40,339 nucleotides of DNA from Nonomuraea turkmeniaca (GTDB lineage Bacteria > Actinomycetota > Actinomycetes > Streptosporangiales > Streptosporangiaceae): positions 1 to 40,339 of the forward strand of contig NZ_VCKY01000084.1 in the NCBI RefSeq assembly GCF_005889735.1, in the 5' to 3' direction. The notes beneath the pieces are model-generated. The model searched no databases and had not been told where the DNA came from. It was given only the letters and a program-made list of their open reading frames with translations. The translations under genes and the position numbers were made by a program. Below are positions 38,588 to 40,339 of the stretch, piece by piece (positions within the stretch are counted from its first letter, which is position 1; the number at the start of each line of letters is the position of its first letter).

Positions 38588-39453
38588 ATCACCAGGTCTA
38601 TGCCGTTGTCGGCGAGTTCCTGTGGGGTGAGGTCGGCTTCGGGGGCATCGGCGAGTTCGCGGTGGTGGCCGATCTCGTAGCGATTGGCGGGTGCTTTGAC
38701 CTCGGTGACTTCGATGGGGTGGCCGTTGGGGTGGGCCATGGTGCGGCGGATGATGAGGACGGCTTCGGCGTAGTCCATGCCGAGTGTGGTGCGTTCGTCT
38801 TCGTAGGCGATGCGGGCGGTGGTCAGCGTCATCCAACGGACGGGGCCGTGTTCGCGGGTGAGGGACTGGTAGAAGAAGTCGGGGCGCTTGCGGTACTGGG
38901 CGTGGCGCTTGGGGTCGTCCCAGGCGGGGAGCAGGTCGGCGTTGGTGTAGGAGTTGATCTCCAGGCGTGCTGATGCGCCGTGGACGGCGGCGGTGTGGCC
39001 TCGGTGCCACAGGCTGCGACGGTGGATGACCGGGTGGCCGGAGCGGACGCCGAGCAAGACCGCGACGTTGCGATTGGCGGTGGTCTTCTCGCCGGTGAAG
39101 AGCGGGGCCTCGTGGTCGCGTTGGGCGAGGTCCCAGCCGAAGGCTTGGACGTCCGGGTGATTGCCGGGGGCTGCGAGGTCGGGCCGGTCTCGGTCCGTGA
39201 TGAGGATGGTGCGGCGTTCAGGCATGGGGCGGACGAAGGAGCCGCGTCCGCGCATGACGTAGGCCAGCCCTTCGGAGACAAGCGTTTCGATGGCCTTGCG
39301 GACGGTGGGGCGGGAGACGTCGTACTTCCTGACGAGTTCCGGTTCGCTGGGCAGCGCGCCACCGGGCGGATAGCGGCCGTCCAGGATGGCGGCTCGTAGG
39401 TCGGTGGCGATGACGCGCCAACGGGCGTCTTTGTCGTCGGTGCTGATCTCCAT
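38584..39453 (-). CDS. GntR/HutC-family regulator, AICE type
   Basis: The 289-residue protein has a GntR winged helix at residues 10-75: L-R-A-A-I-L-D-G-R-Y-P-P-G-G-A-L-P-S-E, then Y-D-V-S-R-P-T-V-R-K-A-I-E-T-L. A UTRA-type effector domain follows from about 90. GntR proteins of this kind (KorSA-like) keep replication and transfer genes of actinomycete integrative conjugative elements shut. It is divergent from a RepSA-like gene with two near-identical operators between them, exactly that arrangement. The ATG at 39453 has GAGGAAG 7 bases upstream. The effector, if any, is unknown. Confidence 0.9.
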   Translation of the reverse strand: MEISTDDKDARWRVIATDLRAAILDGRYPPGGALPSEPELVRKYDVSRPTVRKAIETLVSEGLAYVMRGRGSFVRPMPERRTILITDRDRPDLAAPGNHPDVQAFGWDLAQRDHEAPLFTGEKTTANRNVAVLLGVRSGHPVIHRRSLWHRGHTAAVHGASARLEINSYTNADLLPAWDDPKRHAQYRKRPDFFYQSLTREHGPVRWMTLTTARIAYEDERTTLGMDYAEAVLIIRRTMAHPNGHPIEVTEVKAPANRYEIGHHRELADAPEADLTPQELADNGIDLVI

Positions 39454-39485
39454 GATCGGCCTTCCTCGGTAAAGCCTTCAGGACT

Positions 39486-39540
39486 ACTTGTACTACAGGT
39501 TGACCACCATGCGCGATGTCTGTCAACCTGTACTACAGGT
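39486..39540. promoter_or_regulatory. Paired GntR operators
   Basis: ACTTGTACTACAGGT at 39486-39500 and ACCTGTACTACAGGT at 39526-39540 agree in 14 of 15 bases and are exactly 40 bases apart. The second is a 7-1-7 palindrome. An inverted pair GTTGAC (39499) / GTCAAC (39522) lies between. The layout suits one regulator controlling both divergent promoters. Confidence 0.8.
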
Positions 39541-39564
39541 AGTCAGCAAAGGAGGTGATGCCCT

Positions 39565-40275
39565 ATGAGCAAGGAGGAAAAGCGCGACGATCAGCTATCC
39601 GGTGCCGAGTGGATGGCCGATCTGGTCCGCCTGGTCAACGCGCCGGGTTATGGGCGGTGGCGAGCCATGGTCGCGGCAGTCGGCGGGTGCGCCGATCCGG
39701 TGCGCCTGGTCGGACAGTCGATGATCGTGGACGCGGGCACGGGCGAGATCCTGCACGCGTACACAACGGATGGTGAGCCCTCGGGATATCTCCTGGTGGC
39801 CTGCGGCAATCGGCGGGCCTCGGTGTGCCCGGCCTGCTCTCAGACCTACCAGGCCGACACGTTCCACCTGATCCGGGCGGGACTGTCGGGAGGCAAGGGT
39901 GTACCCGAGACGGTCAGCACGCACCCTCGGGCATTCGTCACCCTGACCGCATCCTCCTTTGGCCCCGTCCACTCGCACCGCGACGGGCGTCCCTGCCGTC
40001 CCCGCAACCGCGACAGGCTCTGCGAGCACGGGCGGCCGGTCGGCTGCCACGTCCGGCACGCGCCCCAGGACGAACGACTCGGCCAGCCGATCTGCCCCGA
40101 CTGCTACGACTACACGGGTGCGGTGCTGTGGCAGGCACACGCAGGCGCGCTGTGGCATCGCTTCACCCTGGCCATCGGTCAGGAACTGGCCAACCAGACC
40201 GGGATGACCGTCTGTCAATCCCCTCAAAGCGTGGAGACGGATCTATGCCACAGCGGTCCTCAGCAGGGCCGATGA
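39565..40275 (+). CDS. RepSA-like replication initiator, C-terminally truncated
   Basis: The 236-residue protein matches the first half of RepSA-type initiators of pSAM2-like elements. It has A-C-G-N-R-R-A-S-V-C-P-A-C with Cys 88 and 91, A-D-T-F-H-L-I-R-A-G-L, G-G-K-G-V-P-E-T-V and F-V-T-L-T-A-S-S-F-G-P-V-H (rolling-circle motif 1), then I-C-P-D-C-Y-D-Y-T-G-A-V-L-W with Cys 177 and 180. Relatives are well over 400 residues. Here the match stops near residue 212, and the H-F-H metal motif and catalytic Tyr are missing; unrelated residues lead to a stop. The ribosome-binding site is unusually perfect: AAAGGAGGTGAT ends 5 bases before the ATG. The initiator should be inactive. Confidence 0.8.
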   Translation: MSKEEKRDDQLSGAEWMADLVRLVNAPGYGRWRAMVAAVGGCADPVRLVGQSMIVDAGTGEILHAYTTDGEPSGYLLVACGNRRASVCPACSQTYQADTFHLIRAGLSGGKGVPETVSTHPRAFVTLTASSFGPVHSHRDGRPCRPRNRDRLCEHGRPVGCHVRHAPQDERLGQPICPDCYDYTGAVLWQAHAGALWHRFTLAIGQELANQTGMTVCQSPQSVETDLCHSGPQQGR

Positions 40276-40339
40276 GGCTGTCCTCTTCTCGATCATGTGA
40301 CGTTCGAATGTGATGGGCGCCAAGCCGTCGTTCGCACTG

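Noticed and set aside
38189..39010. Leftward frame of 273 codons rich in Arg/Pro/His
   Set aside because: It overlaps both DUF4240 and the GntR gene in other frames and looks like a bias artefact.

Overview
The window is very GC-rich DNA with strong G/C third-position bias, GTG starts, ATGA/GTGA gene overlaps and actinobacterial families (DUF5997, NirBD/NasC assimilation cluster, RepSA-type initiator, TPR regulators with a C-terminal coiled-coil domain). It is from a filamentous actinomycete, probably Streptosporangiaceae (Nonomuraea-like). That taxon is an inference; no rRNA gene is present.

Layout. (1) 1-6.1 kb is mixed. It holds the 3' end of a polytopic membrane protein gene and a secreted YtkA-like protein, then mobile-element debris: a MobC-like gene, a relaxase cut after about 50 codons, half a STAS-domain gene and a TniB-type transposition ATPase with a lost C-terminus. 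A reductase-like DHFR-family gene and two unknown small genes sit among these. (2) 6.1-7.0 kb has a lipoprotein and a small Cys/His protein. (3) 7.0-14.5 kb is one leftward operon for nitrate assimilation: narK, a nitrate reductase catalytic subunit, a flavoprotein electron-transfer subunit, nirB and nirD. Three of its four junctions are ATGA overlaps. It starts from a control region with a GlnR-like motif and ends at a hairpin. (4) 14.7-18.7 kb has a small membrane protein, a GNAT acetyltransferase, an aldo/keto reductase and a large TPR regulator. (5) 18.9-21.1 kb has a micro-ORF and a two-gene unit of unknown function. Its two proteins share an N-terminal Asn-rich signature, V-N-N-x3-V-T-N-Q-x-N-I; this is the most interesting candidate for an undescribed system. 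(6) 21.4-24.5 kb has a TetR repressor divergent from an ABC ATPase/permease pair, with two similar palindromic operators between them. (7) 24.5-28.5 kb has a degraded Mu/TniA-type transposase, then a secreted PL11 rhamnogalacturonan lyase behind a LacI-type operator. (8) 28.4-33.0 kb has small membrane proteins (one with an apparent ATC start), an AftB/ZomB-like membrane glycosyltransferase, a DUF5997/LysR-sensor divergent pair and integrase fragments. (9) 33.3-40.3 kb is an accessory zone: a 3' tRNA-Val fragment that looks like an attachment scar, a duplicated NUDIX 3' end, an intact NUDIX gene, an XRE/TPR regulator, two small unknown genes, DUF4240, and a GntR regulator divergent from a RepSA-like initiator that has lost its catalytic half.

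The nitrate operon is the one complete pathway: uptake, reduction of nitrate to nitrite, then nitrite to ammonium. The rest is mainly regulation, export, carbohydrate degradation and layers of decayed integrative elements, including debris of at least one AICE-type element, tyrosine integrases, a mobilisable plasmid module and a Mu/Tn552-like transposon. Product calls come from reading the translations; no database search was run.
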